A DNA stretch of 64,000 nucleotides from RGIG8745 sp045576655 (GCA_045576655.1 JAZNGW010000008.1:1-64000); one strand, 5' to 3'. Shown: positions 52,566-62,326, counted from the first letter of the stretch. Translations and numbers: made by a program. Notes: a model not told the origin generated them from the sequence alone.

Positions 52566-52575
52566 TATTCAACTA

Positions 52576-53655
52576 TTACAAATTAAGGAAATAAACCTTA
52601 TAGAACAGATAACCAGAAATACCAACAAGTGCTAACGCAGTGATAATCACGCAAGTTACAAGTATGTATTTTGCTGTCTTTGAAGACTTTTCTTCCACAA
52701 CAATTTCTTCAGGTTGAGGAGGAGCGACCTCTTCAACTTTCGTCTGATTTATATACTCTATCGCACTAACTAGATTTCTGTCATTTTCATTTACCAAAGT
52801 ATTGTATTTAGCAAACTTAACAAGATCCGCAGTAGTAAACAAATCTTTAAGTTCCCTTATAGCCTCTTCATCGTTAACACTTTCAAGACGAGTTATTATT
52901 TCATAAGATGTCATCTCCATTGCGTTAAAGCCATAACGGTCGTTGATATATTGACGAAGAGTATCAGTAAGAAGGGTGTAGTATTCTTTCGAGTCTTCCC
53001 TTTGCCAAATCTTATCCTCCTTGATTCGCTCTATTTTTTTCATAGCCACCTTATGAGGAATAACTCTTGGTTTAAGCTTAATCCGGCGAAGAATTGGTTT
53101 ATTGTCCTTAAGTCGTATAATAACATAAATAAGTAAAATAGCTAATATAAAAGACGCAAAAGACAAGTAAATAACGCTCTCCCACTCTTTGAAATCGAAA
53201 GGAGGAGCAACTACACTTTTTAATCCCCAAATGCTATCTGTATTCAATGTATCAACGTCAAAAGTGTAAACTTTTAGCGCCAAACTTTTTGTTTCATACT
53301 CCTTGTCATCCACTATTATTTTGAAAGGTGGAATATAATACAATGCAGTATCAAAGGACGTAAGTATATACTTGCGAGTAAGTGTCACACGCTTATCATC
53401 ATTGATAAAATTCGTATCCACACTCTCCATATTCACAAGTTCCACCCCAGGTGTCACATATTGCAACGAATCATAAGACGGAAAAGCAATATTACTTTCC
53501 TTACCAGCACTAACCTCCAACGTAACCCCTACTCGCTGCCCTATAAAGATGCGAGTTGAATCAATCTGAGCATCAACCACAACTTGACAATACGCCACAA
53601 AGGGGAGCAACAGTTGCACTAAAACAAACAATATCTTAAATAAAAAACTATTCAT
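52576..53655 (-). CDS. Bat-operon membrane protein with N-terminal beta domain
   Basis: 359 residues from ATG 53655 (MNSFLFKILFVLVQLLLPFVAYC signal). A periplasmic beta-sandwich like part of BatD follows (VVVDAQIDSTRIFIGQRVGV), then a membrane helix (about 165-185), a cytoplasmic helical domain (RIKEDKIWQREDSKEYYTLLTDTLRQYINDR, a DUF4381-like pattern) and a second membrane helix near the C terminus. It sits between the DUF58 gene and batA, its normal place in Bacteroidetes. Exact role unknown. Confidence 0.8.
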   Translation of the reverse strand: MNSFLFKILFVLVQLLLPFVAYCQVVVDAQIDSTRIFIGQRVGVTLEVSAGKESNIAFPSYDSLQYVTPGVELVNMESVDTNFINDDKRVTLTRKYILTSFDTALYYIPPFKIIVDDKEYETKSLALKVYTFDVDTLNTDSIWGLKSVVAPPFDFKEWESVIYLSFASFILAILLIYVIIRLKDNKPILRRIKLKPRVIPHKVAMKKIERIKEDKIWQREDSKEYYTLLTDTLRQYINDRYGFNAMEMTSYEIITRLESVNDEEAIRELKDLFTTADLVKFAKYNTLVNENDRNLVSAIEYINQTKVEEVAPPQPEEIVVEEKSSKTAKYILVTCVIITALALVGISGYLFYKVYFLNL

Positions 53656-53709
53656 CGACTTTTCAATAAAAATCCGACTACAACTAACGCACAATTATAT
53701 ATTAGCAAT

Positions 53710-54588
53710 CTATGCCCTTCTTCTAAAAAGCATCATTAAAGCCTTTACAAAATCCTCGTCAGTTCGTATAGAAATATTATCCACATTAGATTTTGTGAAT
53801 ATATTACGCAATAACACTTGGTTTCTAACCCACCATTCATGATGCTCCCGACGCGTCCGTTGTGAAGATGTATCAATATAAGTCTCGGCACCAGTCTCAG
53901 CATCACGTACTTTGACAATTCCAATATTTGGAAGTTCTGTCAAACGCTGATCATAAATCTGCAATGCTACAACATCATGTCTTCTATTAGCAATCGTCAA
54001 CTGAGATGTAAAATCACCTTTATCAAAGAAGTCACTCAAAATAAATACGGTACAGCGTTTCTTTATTGCATTAGTCATAAACTCCACAGCAGCACCTACA
54101 TCCGTTCTGCTACTAACCGGTTCAAAATTAAGCAGTTCACGAATTATATATAATATATGCTTCCTACCCTTCTTTGGAGGTATGAACTTTTCCACTCTGT
54201 CCGTAAAGAAAATAACACCAATTTTATCATTATTCTGTATCGCTGAGAAAGCCAATGTTGCAGCAATCTCTGTTGCCAACTGGCGTTTTGTCTGCTTTGA
54301 CGTTCCAAAATCAAGACTACCCGAAACGTCAATCATAAGAATAACTGTCAGTTCGCGTTCTTCCTCAAAGACTTTTACATACGGTTTTCCCAAACGAGCC
54401 GTAACATTCCAGTCAATATCACGCACATCATCACCATACTGATATTCCCTTACTTCTGAGAATGCCATACCACGTCCTTTGAAGGCGGAATGATATTCAC
54501 CTGCAAAGATATTATTAGATAGCCCGCGTGTCTTGATTTCGATTCTACGAACCTGGCTTATCAAATCTGCAGTTTCCATATCTGCCAT
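53710..54588 (-). CDS. DUF58 domain protein of the MoxR/Bat system
   Basis: 292 residues without a membrane helix. The signature YGDDVRDIDWNVTARLGKPYVK is the DUF58 core, followed by a VWA-like fold with a metal site (DVSGSLDFG, SDFFDKGD). Partner of the MoxR ATPase, whose gene is 17 bases upstream. It probably links the ATPase to the membrane VWA proteins. Confidence 0.93.
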   Translation of the reverse strand: MADMETADLISQVRRIEIKTRGLSNNIFAGEYHSAFKGRGMAFSEVREYQYGDDVRDIDWNVTARLGKPYVKVFEEERELTVILMIDVSGSLDFGTSKQTKRQLATEIAATLAFSAIQNNDKIGVIFFTDRVEKFIPPKKGRKHILYIIRELLNFEPVSSRTDVGAAVEFMTNAIKKRCTVFILSDFFDKGDFTSQLTIANRRHDVVALQIYDQRLTELPNIGIVKVRDAETGAETYIDTSSQRTRREHHEWWVRNQVLLRNIFTKSNVDNISIRTDEDFVKALMMLFRRRA

Positions 54589-54605
54589 TAATAAAAGATC
54601 AAAGA

Positions 54606-55601
54606 TTAAGGAACTTCAACCTTATTGATTACACGACTTACAATTTCTTCAGAAGTGACATTATTAGCCTCAGCCTCATATGTCAGTCCGATTCTATGGC
54701 GTAACACATCATGAGCTACAGCACGTACGTCCTCAGGAATAACATAACCTCTGTGCTTAATGAAAGCATAAGCACGTGAAGCTAACGCCAAATTTATCGA
54801 TGCACGAGGAGAGCCGCCAAAACCAATCAACCCCTTCAAATCCTTAAGTGAATACTTTTCTGGATATCGTGTTGCAAATACTATATCTGCTATATACTGT
54901 TCGATCTTCTCATCGAGATAAACGTCATTAACAACTCTTCTTGCCGATTCGATATCAGCAGTTGTCATAATAGGTTTCACCTGCACCTTCTCGCCTGAGA
55001 TATTTTGGCGGATGATTTTTTTCTCCTCCTCAAGCTTTGGATAATCAATCACAACTTTAAGCATGAAACGGTCTACCTGCGCTTCAGGAAGAGGATAAGT
55101 TCCTTCCTGTTCAATAGGATTTTGAGTTGCCAATACGAGGAATGGCTTTGGCAGTTCATAAGTGTTAGTGCTTATTGTAACCTGACGCTCCTGCATTGCC
55201 TCCAAAAGAGCACTTTGCACTTTTGCTGGAGCACGGTTAATTTCATCAGCCAAAACAAAATTAGCAAAAACTGGTCCTTTTTTAGCCACGAAAGCACCGT
55301 CTTTCTGGCTATAAATCATCGTACCAATAACATCGGCAGGCAACAAGTCTGGGGTAAACTGGATTCTGCTAAACTGAGCATCAATCAATGAAGCAAGAGT
55401 CTTGATCGCCTTTGTCTTAGCCAGTCCAGGAACACCTTCAAGCAATACGTGTCCGTCAGAAAGCAAGCCTATCAATAATGACTCAACAAGATGCTTCTGA
55501 CCAACAATCACTTGGTCCATCCCTGTCATAATATTTGTAACAAATGTACTTTGTCGTTCAATTCGTTCATTCAATTCACGAATGTCAATAGCTTCAGCCA
55601 T
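54606..55601 (-). CDS. MoxR family AAA+ ATPase
   Basis: 331 residues. Walker A is GVPGLAKTKA, Walker B FVLADEINRAPAKVQ, sensor 1 LATQNPIEQEG, arginine finger region PEAQVDRF and sensor 2 GGSPRASINLAL. MoxR ATPases act as chaperones that mature partner enzymes, often together with VWA proteins. It is the first gene of the bat operon, with its own promoter. Confidence 0.96.
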   Translation of the reverse strand: MAEAIDIRELNERIERQSTFVTNIMTGMDQVIVGQKHLVESLLIGLLSDGHVLLEGVPGLAKTKAIKTLASLIDAQFSRIQFTPDLLPADVIGTMIYSQKDGAFVAKKGPVFANFVLADEINRAPAKVQSALLEAMQERQVTISTNTYELPKPFLVLATQNPIEQEGTYPLPEAQVDRFMLKVVIDYPKLEEEKKIIRQNISGEKVQVKPIMTTADIESARRVVNDVYLDEKIEQYIADIVFATRYPEKYSLKDLKGLIGFGGSPRASINLALASRAYAFIKHRGYVIPEDVRAVAHDVLRHRIGLTYEAEANNVTSEEIVSRVINKVEVP

Positions 55602-55629
55602 ATCTATTTACTTTTAATATTTTACTTTA

Positions 55630-55661
55630 CAAATTTACCATTTCATTTATATTTCCTCCAA
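55630..55661 (-). promoter_or_regulatory. Promoter of the moxR-bat operon
   Basis: On the minus strand TTG (55661-55659) and TAAATTTG (55637-55630) are 21 bases apart, a good match to the consensus, 28 bases before the moxR ATG. Confidence 0.75.
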
Positions 55662-55773
55662 TAAAAGATTTGACCGAAAAGTCTTTTTTAAGAGTATTTA
55701 AAATCTGAACTTCCTTTTTTAAGATGCATTTACACACAAAACTCTTAAAAGAGACTGAATCGATCATATTCTG

Positions 55774-57135
55774 TCAAGGCAGAACAACAATAGTCCCGAC
55801 ATGCACGTTATTCGGGTCTGAAAAATCATTTGCATTGATAATGTCAACAACGTGGTCTGGCGAGCCATAGAATCTTCTCGCAAGCATCGTCAACGTCTCA
55901 CCTTCTTTCAAAACATATTTATCAGGTTTTACTACAGGATTTTCTTGTCTTACAGAAGACTGAGACATAACCTGCAGAGCAGTTTCAACACCCAAAGAGT
56001 CTTCTTTATCTGTTCCACTTTTTTCCTCAACATTGCCAGTTATGCCTACAGACTCTGTTCCGTCTATAACTGTAGTATCTGCTTTTTCAGAAACGCTCAA
56101 CGAATCGAATAATGTAGTATCTGCAACAACCTTAACAATTTGTTCCTCTGCAGTAGTTTCCTCTACATCAACGATTACATCCGAACTTGATTTTACATTG
56201 TTATCATGCACAAAGAACCAATAATACCCACCGGCAAATATCAGAAAAAAAAATACCAGCAGAAGTACCCAGAACCACTTTTTCTTATTCCTCTCCTCTC
56301 CATCACCACAAGACATCTCCCCACAAAACACTTTTTCCTCTTCCCTTACAGGTTCACTAACCACGCTCGTTGAATCAGATCCACTCACCACCTTACAAGA
56401 CACAGCGCCTACATTACAACAATCCTCACTACCAATAGTATCGTTCTCCTGATTTTGTGAATTAGACGTCGGTATATAAACTTCAACACTTTTATTCTTT
56501 TCGAGATTTTCTATCAAAGTCTCAAGTCTCAACACTTCGCGTTCTGCATTTTTTGCCAAACTTATAGCCTGCTCAGCCTTTGCACGCATAGTTGCTGCAA
56601 CATTTCGAGCCTTCCACAAATCTTCTTTTGCTCCCTCTATGCATTCCGGAGTAGAAATAAGCAAATCTATACCCGAAAAATCGTCGTTTTTTTGTTCGAC
56701 TGTATCAGTAAAAACAACATCCCCATTTAGTTTCTCATCCAAATCAGAACAATCCACAGATTCTGAATTCTGTTCTGCCTCTGAATTAACATCCTCAACA
56801 TCAACATCCACGGTCTCGCCTTTTGTCTCTTCTGAAATCATCGCATCTTGCTCGCCTTCTGTTTCCAACAATATATCCTCCGGAATAAAGGTCACTTTCT
56901 TGTATCCTGGTATTAGGACTCTCTCGCCAGTGGAGACACTAACGCTTTCGCGTGCGCCTATATCTACAAGCTTGAACGTACCCCATCCTTTCACCTTAAC
57001 CACACCGCTGGTTAAAAGTCCTTCTGTTACAGTATCAAACAAATGTTTAACAAAAATTTCAGACGTTTTTTTCGCCAAACCATTAGATTTGGCAAAAACC
57101 TCTGATAACTGTTGCAATGTCACTTTCGCGCTCAT
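55774..57135 (-). CDS. HU-like DNA-binding protein with membrane helix and LysM domain
   Basis: 453 residues. Residues 1-92 match the HU/IHF fold (GLAKKTSEIFVKHLFDTVTEGL, VVKVKGWGTFKLVDIGARES; the DNA-binding arm includes VLIPGYKKVTF). An acidic linker, a coiled coil (about 165-215, KAEQAISLAKNAEREVLRLE), a membrane helix (287-307, WFWVLLLVFFFLIFAGGYY) and an acidic periplasmic stretch follow. The last 48 residues are a LysM domain (KYVLKEGETLTMLARRFYGS), which binds peptidoglycan. Read directly, one chain could join DNA inside to cell wall outside. It lies 11 bases after a plain HU gene. Confidence 0.88.
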   Translation of the reverse strand: MSAKVTLQQLSEVFAKSNGLAKKTSEIFVKHLFDTVTEGLLTSGVVKVKGWGTFKLVDIGARESVSVSTGERVLIPGYKKVTFIPEDILLETEGEQDAMISEETKGETVDVDVEDVNSEAEQNSESVDCSDLDEKLNGDVVFTDTVEQKNDDFSGIDLLISTPECIEGAKEDLWKARNVAATMRAKAEQAISLAKNAEREVLRLETLIENLEKNKSVEVYIPTSNSQNQENDTIGSEDCCNVGAVSCKVVSGSDSTSVVSEPVREEEKVFCGEMSCGDGEERNKKKWFWVLLLVFFFLIFAGGYYWFFVHDNNVKSSSDVIVDVEETTAEEQIVKVVADTTLFDSLSVSEKADTTVIDGTESVGITGNVEEKSGTDKEDSLGVETALQVMSQSSVRQENPVVKPDKYVLKEGETLTMLARRFYGSPDHVVDIINANDFSDPNNVHVGTIVVLP

Positions 57136-57146
57136 GAAACTTCCGA

Positions 57147-57428
57147 CTATAAAGGATTATTGATTTTTTCTTTTAATACCGGGCTCATTTTGAAATTAAC
57201 AACATGTTTACTCGGTATGACTTTAAACGTCTTTGTCGACGGATTATAAATCTTACGCTCCGACTTTTCTTTTTTCTCAAAATTGCCAAAGCCCTGTACT
57301 GCCACCACCTTATCACTATTCATCGTATTAGCCAGTACTCCCACAAACGACTCCACAAGTTGAGCCACCTGTCTCTCTTCCATCCCCGTCTTTCGGGTCA
57401 TGCTATCGATAAACTCTTTATTGTTCAT
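57147..57428 (-). CDS. HU family DNA-binding protein
   Basis: 93 residues, the standard HU length. GFGNFEKKEKSERKIYNPSTK covers the core and the beta-arm tip, though the usual Arg-Asn-Pro of the arm is partly changed (YNPSTKTF). It starts MNNKEFIDSMTRKTG. It lies just after rimO (4 bases) and before the HU-LysM gene, so the three appear to be co-transcribed. Confidence 0.93.
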   Translation of the reverse strand: MNNKEFIDSMTRKTGMEERQVAQLVESFVGVLANTMNSDKVVAVQGFGNFEKKEKSERKIYNPSTKTFKVIPSKHVVNFKMSPVLKEKINNPL

Positions 57429-57432
57429 AGTT

Positions 57433-58737
57433 TCAGTTATTTATTCTTTTGGCATATAAATCGAAGTCGTCCGAATCAACTATTTCCATATCATAGAAAC
57501 ACCCCTTACGCAATTTCCCATCAGAAACAGGAATCAGCACCTCCGGATCCACTTCAGGAGAGTCAAACTCTGTACGCCCCACATAATACTCGCCTTCAAC
57601 ACGATCAATCACCACCTTCATTATTTCACCGACCTTGCGGTTCTGTACTTCTGCCGATATTTCTTGTTGAAGCGACATTAGTTCCGAGAGACGTTGTTGC
57701 TTAACCTCGTCCGGCACATCATCTTTAAAATGCTTTGCAGAATACGTCCCTTCCTCTTCAGAATAAGCAAATGCGCCCATCCTATCAAACTTAGCCCATC
57801 TTACAAAATCCTTCAGTTCTTCAAACTCCTCTTCCCCCTCACCTGGAAATCCAACCATAAGAGTCGTACGTATATGTATCCCCGGGACTTCCTTGCGCAA
57901 CAAAGTTATCAATTCGTATGTTGTGTCCTTATCTACATGACGACGCATATTGCTAAGGACACTTGTACTGACGTGCTGAAGGGCTATATCAAGATATTTG
58001 CATACATTCTTTTTTTCTCGCATCACCCTAAGCAAATCCATTGGGAAATTAGTAGGATAAGCATAATGCAGACGAATCCACTTAACGCCCTTAACATCTG
58101 CAATCCGCTCTACAAGCTCTGCTATAGCCTGTCGCTTATACAAATCCACTCCGTAATATGTAAGTTCCTGGGCTATAATCTGAAACTCCCTTACCCCCTT
58201 CGCGACAAGACTTTCAACCTCAGATACAATATCCTCAATCGGCCGAGACACATGCCTGCCCGTTATTATTGGTATTGCGCAGTATGCACAATGTCGGTCA
58301 CATCCCTCAGATATTTTAAGATAGGCATAATGCTTAGGAGTGGTTATACGACGCTCATACTCATTTGCTTTGTCATACACTTTCCCTAAATCTTCTAATA
58401 ATTCCGTCCAATTAAACTTCCCATAGAACTTATCAACTTGCGGAATTTCCTTGCCTAGTTCTTTCAGATATCGCTCAGAAAGACAGCCCATTACATACAC
58501 TCGTTTGAGTCGTCCTTCCTCCTTGGCCTGACAAAATTCTAAAATCGTATTGATAGACTCTTCTTTTGCATCACCTATAAACCCGCAAGTATTGATAACG
58601 ACCAATTCTCCCTGCGGATTTGGGGAGTCATGAGTAACCTTGTATCCGTTTAGTTCCAATTGGCGAATAAGGCGTTCTGAATCAACCAAATTCTTCGAAC
58701 ATCCCAAGGTAATAATATCTATCGTATTCTTTCTCAT
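57433..58737 (-). CDS. rimO: Ribosomal protein S12 methylthiotransferase RimO
   Basis: 434 residues from ATG 58737 (the codon before it is GTG). N-terminal UPF0004 domain (ITLGCSKNLVDSERL, with Cys for the second cluster in NTCGFIGDA and VMGCLSERY), radical SAM core (GCDRHCAYCAIP, CxxxCxxC) and C-terminal TRAM domain. The enzyme adds a methylthio group to an Asp of ribosomal protein S12. It is 17 bases after ftsY. Confidence 0.96.
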   Translation of the reverse strand: MRKNTIDIITLGCSKNLVDSERLIRQLELNGYKVTHDSPNPQGELVVINTCGFIGDAKEESINTILEFCQAKEEGRLKRVYVMGCLSERYLKELGKEIPQVDKFYGKFNWTELLEDLGKVYDKANEYERRITTPKHYAYLKISEGCDRHCAYCAIPIITGRHVSRPIEDIVSEVESLVAKGVREFQIIAQELTYYGVDLYKRQAIAELVERIADVKGVKWIRLHYAYPTNFPMDLLRVMREKKNVCKYLDIALQHVSTSVLSNMRRHVDKDTTYELITLLRKEVPGIHIRTTLMVGFPGEGEEEFEELKDFVRWAKFDRMGAFAYSEEEGTYSAKHFKDDVPDEVKQQRLSELMSLQQEISAEVQNRKVGEIMKVVIDRVEGEYYVGRTEFDSPEVDPEVLIPVSDGKLRKGCFYDMEIVDSDDFDLYAKRINN

Positions 58738-58754
58738 CACATTATAATGTCACT

Positions 58755-59711
58755 CTAATTCTCGCCAAAAAGAGAATTAACAAACTCCTTGCGATTAAAC
58801 GGTTGCAAATCTTCCATACCCTCACCAAGACCTATGTATCTAACAGGAATCTTAAACTGGTCTGAAATACCTATAACCACACCTCCTTTGGCCGTACCAT
58901 CAAGTTTGGTAATGGCCATAGACGTTACTTCTGTTGCCTTCGTAAACTGCTTTGCCTGCTCATAAGCATTCTGCCCTGTTGAACCATCAAGCACAAGCAT
59001 CACATCGTCTGGAGCATCTGCGATAAGCTTCTTCACTACATTCTTAATCTTTGTCAGCTCATTCATCAACCCCACCTTATTATGGAGTCGTCCTGCTGTA
59101 TCAATTATTACCACATCTGCGCCGCTTGCCATGGCCGAGCTGACCGTATCATAAGCAACCGAGGCAGGATCACTTCCCATCTGCTGCTTAACGACCGGAA
59201 CACCGATTCTCTCACCCCAAATGCACAGCTGGTCAACCGCTGCAGCACGGAATGTATCGGCAGCACCTAAACAGACCTTATAACCAGCATTCTTGAATTG
59301 ATATGCCAATTTGCCTATGGTCGTAGTCTTGCCCACACCATTTACACCAACAACCAATATGACATAGGGCCTTCCTGTATTAGGAATTTGGAAACCTTCT
59401 GTATCCGAACTATTATTGCTTGCCAACAACGCTGCAATTTCATCTCGTAAAATAGAATTTAACTCCGATGTGTTAACATACTTGTCACGCGCAACCCTCT
59501 CCTCTATTCTCTTGATTATTTCCAATGTAGTATCCACTCCGACATCCGACGTGATAAGCACCTCTTCAAGGTTGTCAAGAACTTCATCATCAACCTTCGA
59601 CTTACCAGCTATAGCACGAGCAATCTTACCTAAAACACCTTCTTTGGTCTTTGCCAAACCACTATCAAGGGTCTCTTTCTTTTGCTTAGTAAAAAAATCA
59701 AAAAATCCCAT
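58755..59711 (-). CDS. ftsY: Signal recognition particle receptor FtsY
   Basis: 318 residues with a short N-terminal region (FFDFFTKQKKE) and no long acidic A domain, as usual outside enterobacteria. The NG core shows G1 GVNGVGKTTTIGKLA, G2/G3 DTAGRLHNK and G4 TKLDGTAKGG. It docks ribosome-SRP complexes at the membrane. It heads the ftsY-rimO-HU group. Confidence 0.97.
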   Translation of the reverse strand: MGFFDFFTKQKKETLDSGLAKTKEGVLGKIARAIAGKSKVDDEVLDNLEEVLITSDVGVDTTLEIIKRIEERVARDKYVNTSELNSILRDEIAALLASNNSSDTEGFQIPNTGRPYVILVVGVNGVGKTTTIGKLAYQFKNAGYKVCLGAADTFRAAAVDQLCIWGERIGVPVVKQQMGSDPASVAYDTVSSAMASGADVVIIDTAGRLHNKVGLMNELTKIKNVVKKLIADAPDDVMLVLDGSTGQNAYEQAKQFTKATEVTSMAITKLDGTAKGGVVIGISDQFKIPVRYIGLGEGMEDLQPFNRKEFVNSLFGEN

Positions 59712-59821
59712 CTTCTAATCTTTTTAATTAAATTTGGATAGGCACTGAATAGCATAACACGATCTGCTACAGCACACTATTCCAATAATAGTTACAAAAT
59801 TACAACCTTTGAACGAAAAGA

Positions 59822-59858
59822 ACAAAAAAAAGCCCCTCTAAACGAGTTAGAGGGGCTT
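59822..59858 (-). terminator. Terminator after the rpmB-rpmG-DUF4295 genes
   Basis: AAGCCCCTCTAA (59830-59841) pairs with TTAGAGGGGCTT (59847-59858) around ACGAG. On the minus strand it runs into eight T, ending the ribosomal transcript before ftsY. Confidence 0.9.
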
Positions 59859-59885
59859 CTATATTTTATCAGAGATTTTACTTAT

Positions 59886-60035
59886 TTACTTGAAGAAATC
59901 CTTAGCTGTCTCAGCAGGAACCATCTTCTCTTCGAATGCGTAAGCGCCAGTCTTTGGAGACTTAAACATTTTAATAACCTTTGTATAAGAACGACCGTCC
60001 TTAGTCTTGAGGGTTGCAACTACTTTCTTTGCCAT
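59886..60035 (-). CDS. DUF4295 family small basic protein
   Basis: A 49-residue protein, MAKKVVATLKTKDGRSYTKV and ending AETAKDFFK. It is conserved in Bacteroidetes directly downstream of rpmG, in the order rpmB-rpmG-DUF4295, and is nine bases from rpmG here. A ribosome-associated role is inferred from position and charge. Too short for standard frame searches, but start, spacing and terminator all agree. Confidence 0.9.
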   Translation of the reverse strand: MAKKVVATLKTKDGRSYTKVIKMFKSPKTGAYAFEEKMVPAETAKDFFK

Positions 60036-60044
60036 AATCCTATA

Positions 60045-60233
60045 TTATTTAATTTCCTTATGAAGAGTAACTTTCTTAAGGATTGGGTTATACTTCTTAA
60101 GCTCCATGCGGTCTGGAGTATTCTTACGGTTCTTAGTTGTCACATAGCGTGATGTTCCTGGAAGACCGCTGTCCTTCATCTCTGTGCATTCAAGAATCAC
60201 CTGCACTCTGTTACCTTTTGCTTTCTTTGCCAT
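60045..60233 (-). CDS. rpmG: 50S ribosomal protein L33
   Basis: 62 residues, MAKKAKGNRVQVILECTEM. The KNRKNTPDRMELKKYNP core is standard L33. It has one Cys only, so it is a zinc-free form. It lies 23 bases after rpmB. Confidence 0.97.
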   Translation of the reverse strand: MAKKAKGNRVQVILECTEMKDSGLPGTSRYVTTKNRKNTPDRMELKKYNPILKKVTLHKEIK

Positions 60234-60256
60234 ATCGTTTATCTCCTTTTTTTACG

Positions 60257-60517
60257 TTAACCAATTACCTGGATGTCTTTCCAATCGCAATATCCCTTTG
60301 CAACAGCCTGCTTAAGAGCTGCGTCAAGACCGATACGGTTGATAATGCGGAGTCCAGCTGCACTTACCTTCAATACAATCCAACAATCCTCCTCTACATA
60401 GTAGAACTTCTTTGTAAACAAGTTAACGTCGAAGAGTCTCTTTGTTCTACGCAATGAGTGAGAAACATTGTTTCCTACCATTGACTTCTTTCCTGTAATC
60501 TGACAAATTTTTGACAT
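60257..60517 (-). CDS. rpmB: 50S ribosomal protein L28
   Basis: 86 residues, MSKICQITGKKSMVGNNVSH, with the SLRRTKRLFDVNL core and VSAAGLRIINRIGL end typical of L28. First gene of the small ribosomal operon. Confidence 0.97.
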   Translation of the reverse strand: MSKICQITGKKSMVGNNVSHSLRRTKRLFDVNLFTKKFYYVEEDCWIVLKVSAAGLRIINRIGLDAALKQAVAKGYCDWKDIQVIG

Positions 60518-60817
60518 ATCGTTTTTTTCAATTTTATTTGCTTACGTCTGAGCTCATCCCAAACAGCGCGCAAAATTAACGCTTTTTTATTTAACACACA
60601 AAAATAATAACGAAAAAGAACATCTTCCTTCCGCCAATTCGCTTCATTTTCCGCAATTTCTGAAGCATTTCATTTGTTGTGATCCAAGCCTCCGCCTATT
60701 TTTCCGCTTCACAGCGTTCGCCTAAAATGCGCAAGACTTTTAGTTTCCATTTGCAAATATACGAATATTTATCCGCCCGACCGACAAAATTTGATTATTT
60801 TTTCCGAAAAAACGATT
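60518..60817. other. Intergenic region between rmuC and rpmB
   Basis: 300 bases. Its left end holds the rpmB promoter; I see no gene or terminator in the rest. Confidence 0.5.
60571..60601 (-). promoter_or_regulatory. Promoter of rpmB-rpmG-DUF4295
   Basis: On the minus strand TTG (60601-60599) and TAATTTTG (60578-60571) are 20 bases apart. The start codon is 53 bases downstream. Confidence 0.75.
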
Positions 60818-62326
60818 TTATTCCTCTGTTAGCGACGACATTGAGTCACCAGCAAGCATTTGAGTATCGTCATCATCCAAAAAGACAGGCGAATCAGCAT
60901 CACCATTAATTATGCTCTTTTTCCTCTTATTCTCCCTGCCCCCGGCCTTTATCAGTTTCTTCGCGGCTGTAATGATGCTAAGACCGCTTTCCGAAGTCGT
61001 GATTTTCAACTTATCCATCACACTCACCGTGTCCCTCATCTTCGATTCCACATCCGCAAATCTTATGGCAAAATCCTGCGTACGCTCTATTATCTGGCTC
61101 GCAGCCTTAATCATATCTTCCTGATTGTTAAGCTGTCGCACCTGAGTCCACATCATCTCCAATATTCGCAAGTTCATATACATAGTCTGAGGCCCCAATA
61201 TAAGCACTCCTTTGTCATATGCCTCCTTCCAAAGTCTGCCGTCATTCATCAAAGCCAAATTCAACGCACCTTCTGTATGAATATACATTATCACAAAATT
61301 CAGCTTATTATACCCCTCCTTGATGTATTTGCTATAGTCCTTCTTAGACAAGCGTTCCACCTGTGCACGCACGCTTGCGATATGCTCTTTCAACCATTTT
61401 GCCTGTTCCTCCGGATCTTCCGTATTCACATAGCGCTCATATGCCGTAAACGACATCTTCGAATCAACCACAACATCTCTATGATTAGGAAAATGCAACA
61501 CAAAATCTGGTATCAAGAACCGTCCGTCGTCATCCTTTATAAGCTTGCCCGATTTATCTCTCAAGTGAGCTTGTGAGGAGAATTGCTCACCATCCTTCAA
61601 GCCAAGATCCTCAAGTAGTTGCCTAAGCTTCAACTCCCCGAAATTGCCTTGCACCTTCACCTCACCAGTCAAAGCCCTTGTCAAGCGCGCAGCGGTCTCT
61701 CCCAAATCAGCGCTATTCTTCATATTCGCCTGAATAGTCGCATCAAGTTTGTGAAGGGCCTCCTGATGCTTCTCTTTAGAATCGTTCAATGCCTCACGCA
61801 TCATTTTAAGACTCTGCTGCAAAGGATCCACTATCTTAGAAACTTGCTCCACATTTCGTTTGCCGAGTTCCTCCTGACGCTCCTTGAACACCGTTTCCGA
61901 CGTAGTACGTATCTGCTCCTTCAGCAGTTCCGCCTGTGCCATCATCTGTTCCTTCAGCAGCTTCAACTGCTCGTCCGAACTCACCTTCAATTGCTCCAAT
62001 TGCCTGTCAAAAGTCTCTTGCTGCCTCCTCAAGTCGCACTCATGCGCTTCTGCCATTCTACACCGTGTCAGATCAGCCTGTTCACGACATTCTGCTAACT
62101 GTTTCATGGCGTTCTTCGCATTTGCCGCCTGCACATCACGCTCCGATGTAAGTTTCCTAATCTCAACCACATAATCTTCAATAGTGCGACTCTGCTCCAC
62201 CAGTTTCAGCTCTAAGGCGCCAGCATGCGCTTCTGCATCCTTTTTAGCAATTTTCCGACCCACAATAAAACCGACAACCGCCATAGCCACAACGCCTACA
62301 ACAGCAATCACCAACATTATTTCCAT
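60818..62326 (-). CDS. rmuC: DNA recombination protein RmuC
   Basis: 502 residues: N-terminal membrane helix (MEIMLVIAVVGVVAMAVVGFIVG), a long coiled coil (about 30-220) and the RmuC nuclease-like domain (VQGNFGELKLRQLLEDLGL, DVVVDSKMSFTAYERYV, EGALNLALMNDGRLWKEAYDKGVLILGP). The family limits DNA inversions in E. coli and belongs to the PD-(D/E)xK superfamily. The C-terminal 40 residues are acidic (DSPVFLDDDDTQMLAGD). Single gene. Confidence 0.95.
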   Translation of the reverse strand: MEIMLVIAVVGVVAMAVVGFIVGRKIAKKDAEAHAGALELKLVEQSRTIEDYVVEIRKLTSERDVQAANAKNAMKQLAECREQADLTRCRMAEAHECDLRRQQETFDRQLEQLKVSSDEQLKLLKEQMMAQAELLKEQIRTTSETVFKERQEELGKRNVEQVSKIVDPLQQSLKMMREALNDSKEKHQEALHKLDATIQANMKNSADLGETAARLTRALTGEVKVQGNFGELKLRQLLEDLGLKDGEQFSSQAHLRDKSGKLIKDDDGRFLIPDFVLHFPNHRDVVVDSKMSFTAYERYVNTEDPEEQAKWLKEHIASVRAQVERLSKKDYSKYIKEGYNKLNFVIMYIHTEGALNLALMNDGRLWKEAYDKGVLILGPQTMYMNLRILEMMWTQVRQLNNQEDMIKAASQIIERTQDFAIRFADVESKMRDTVSVMDKLKITTSESGLSIITAAKKLIKAGGRENKRKKSIINGDADSPVFLDDDDTQMLAGDSMSSLTEE

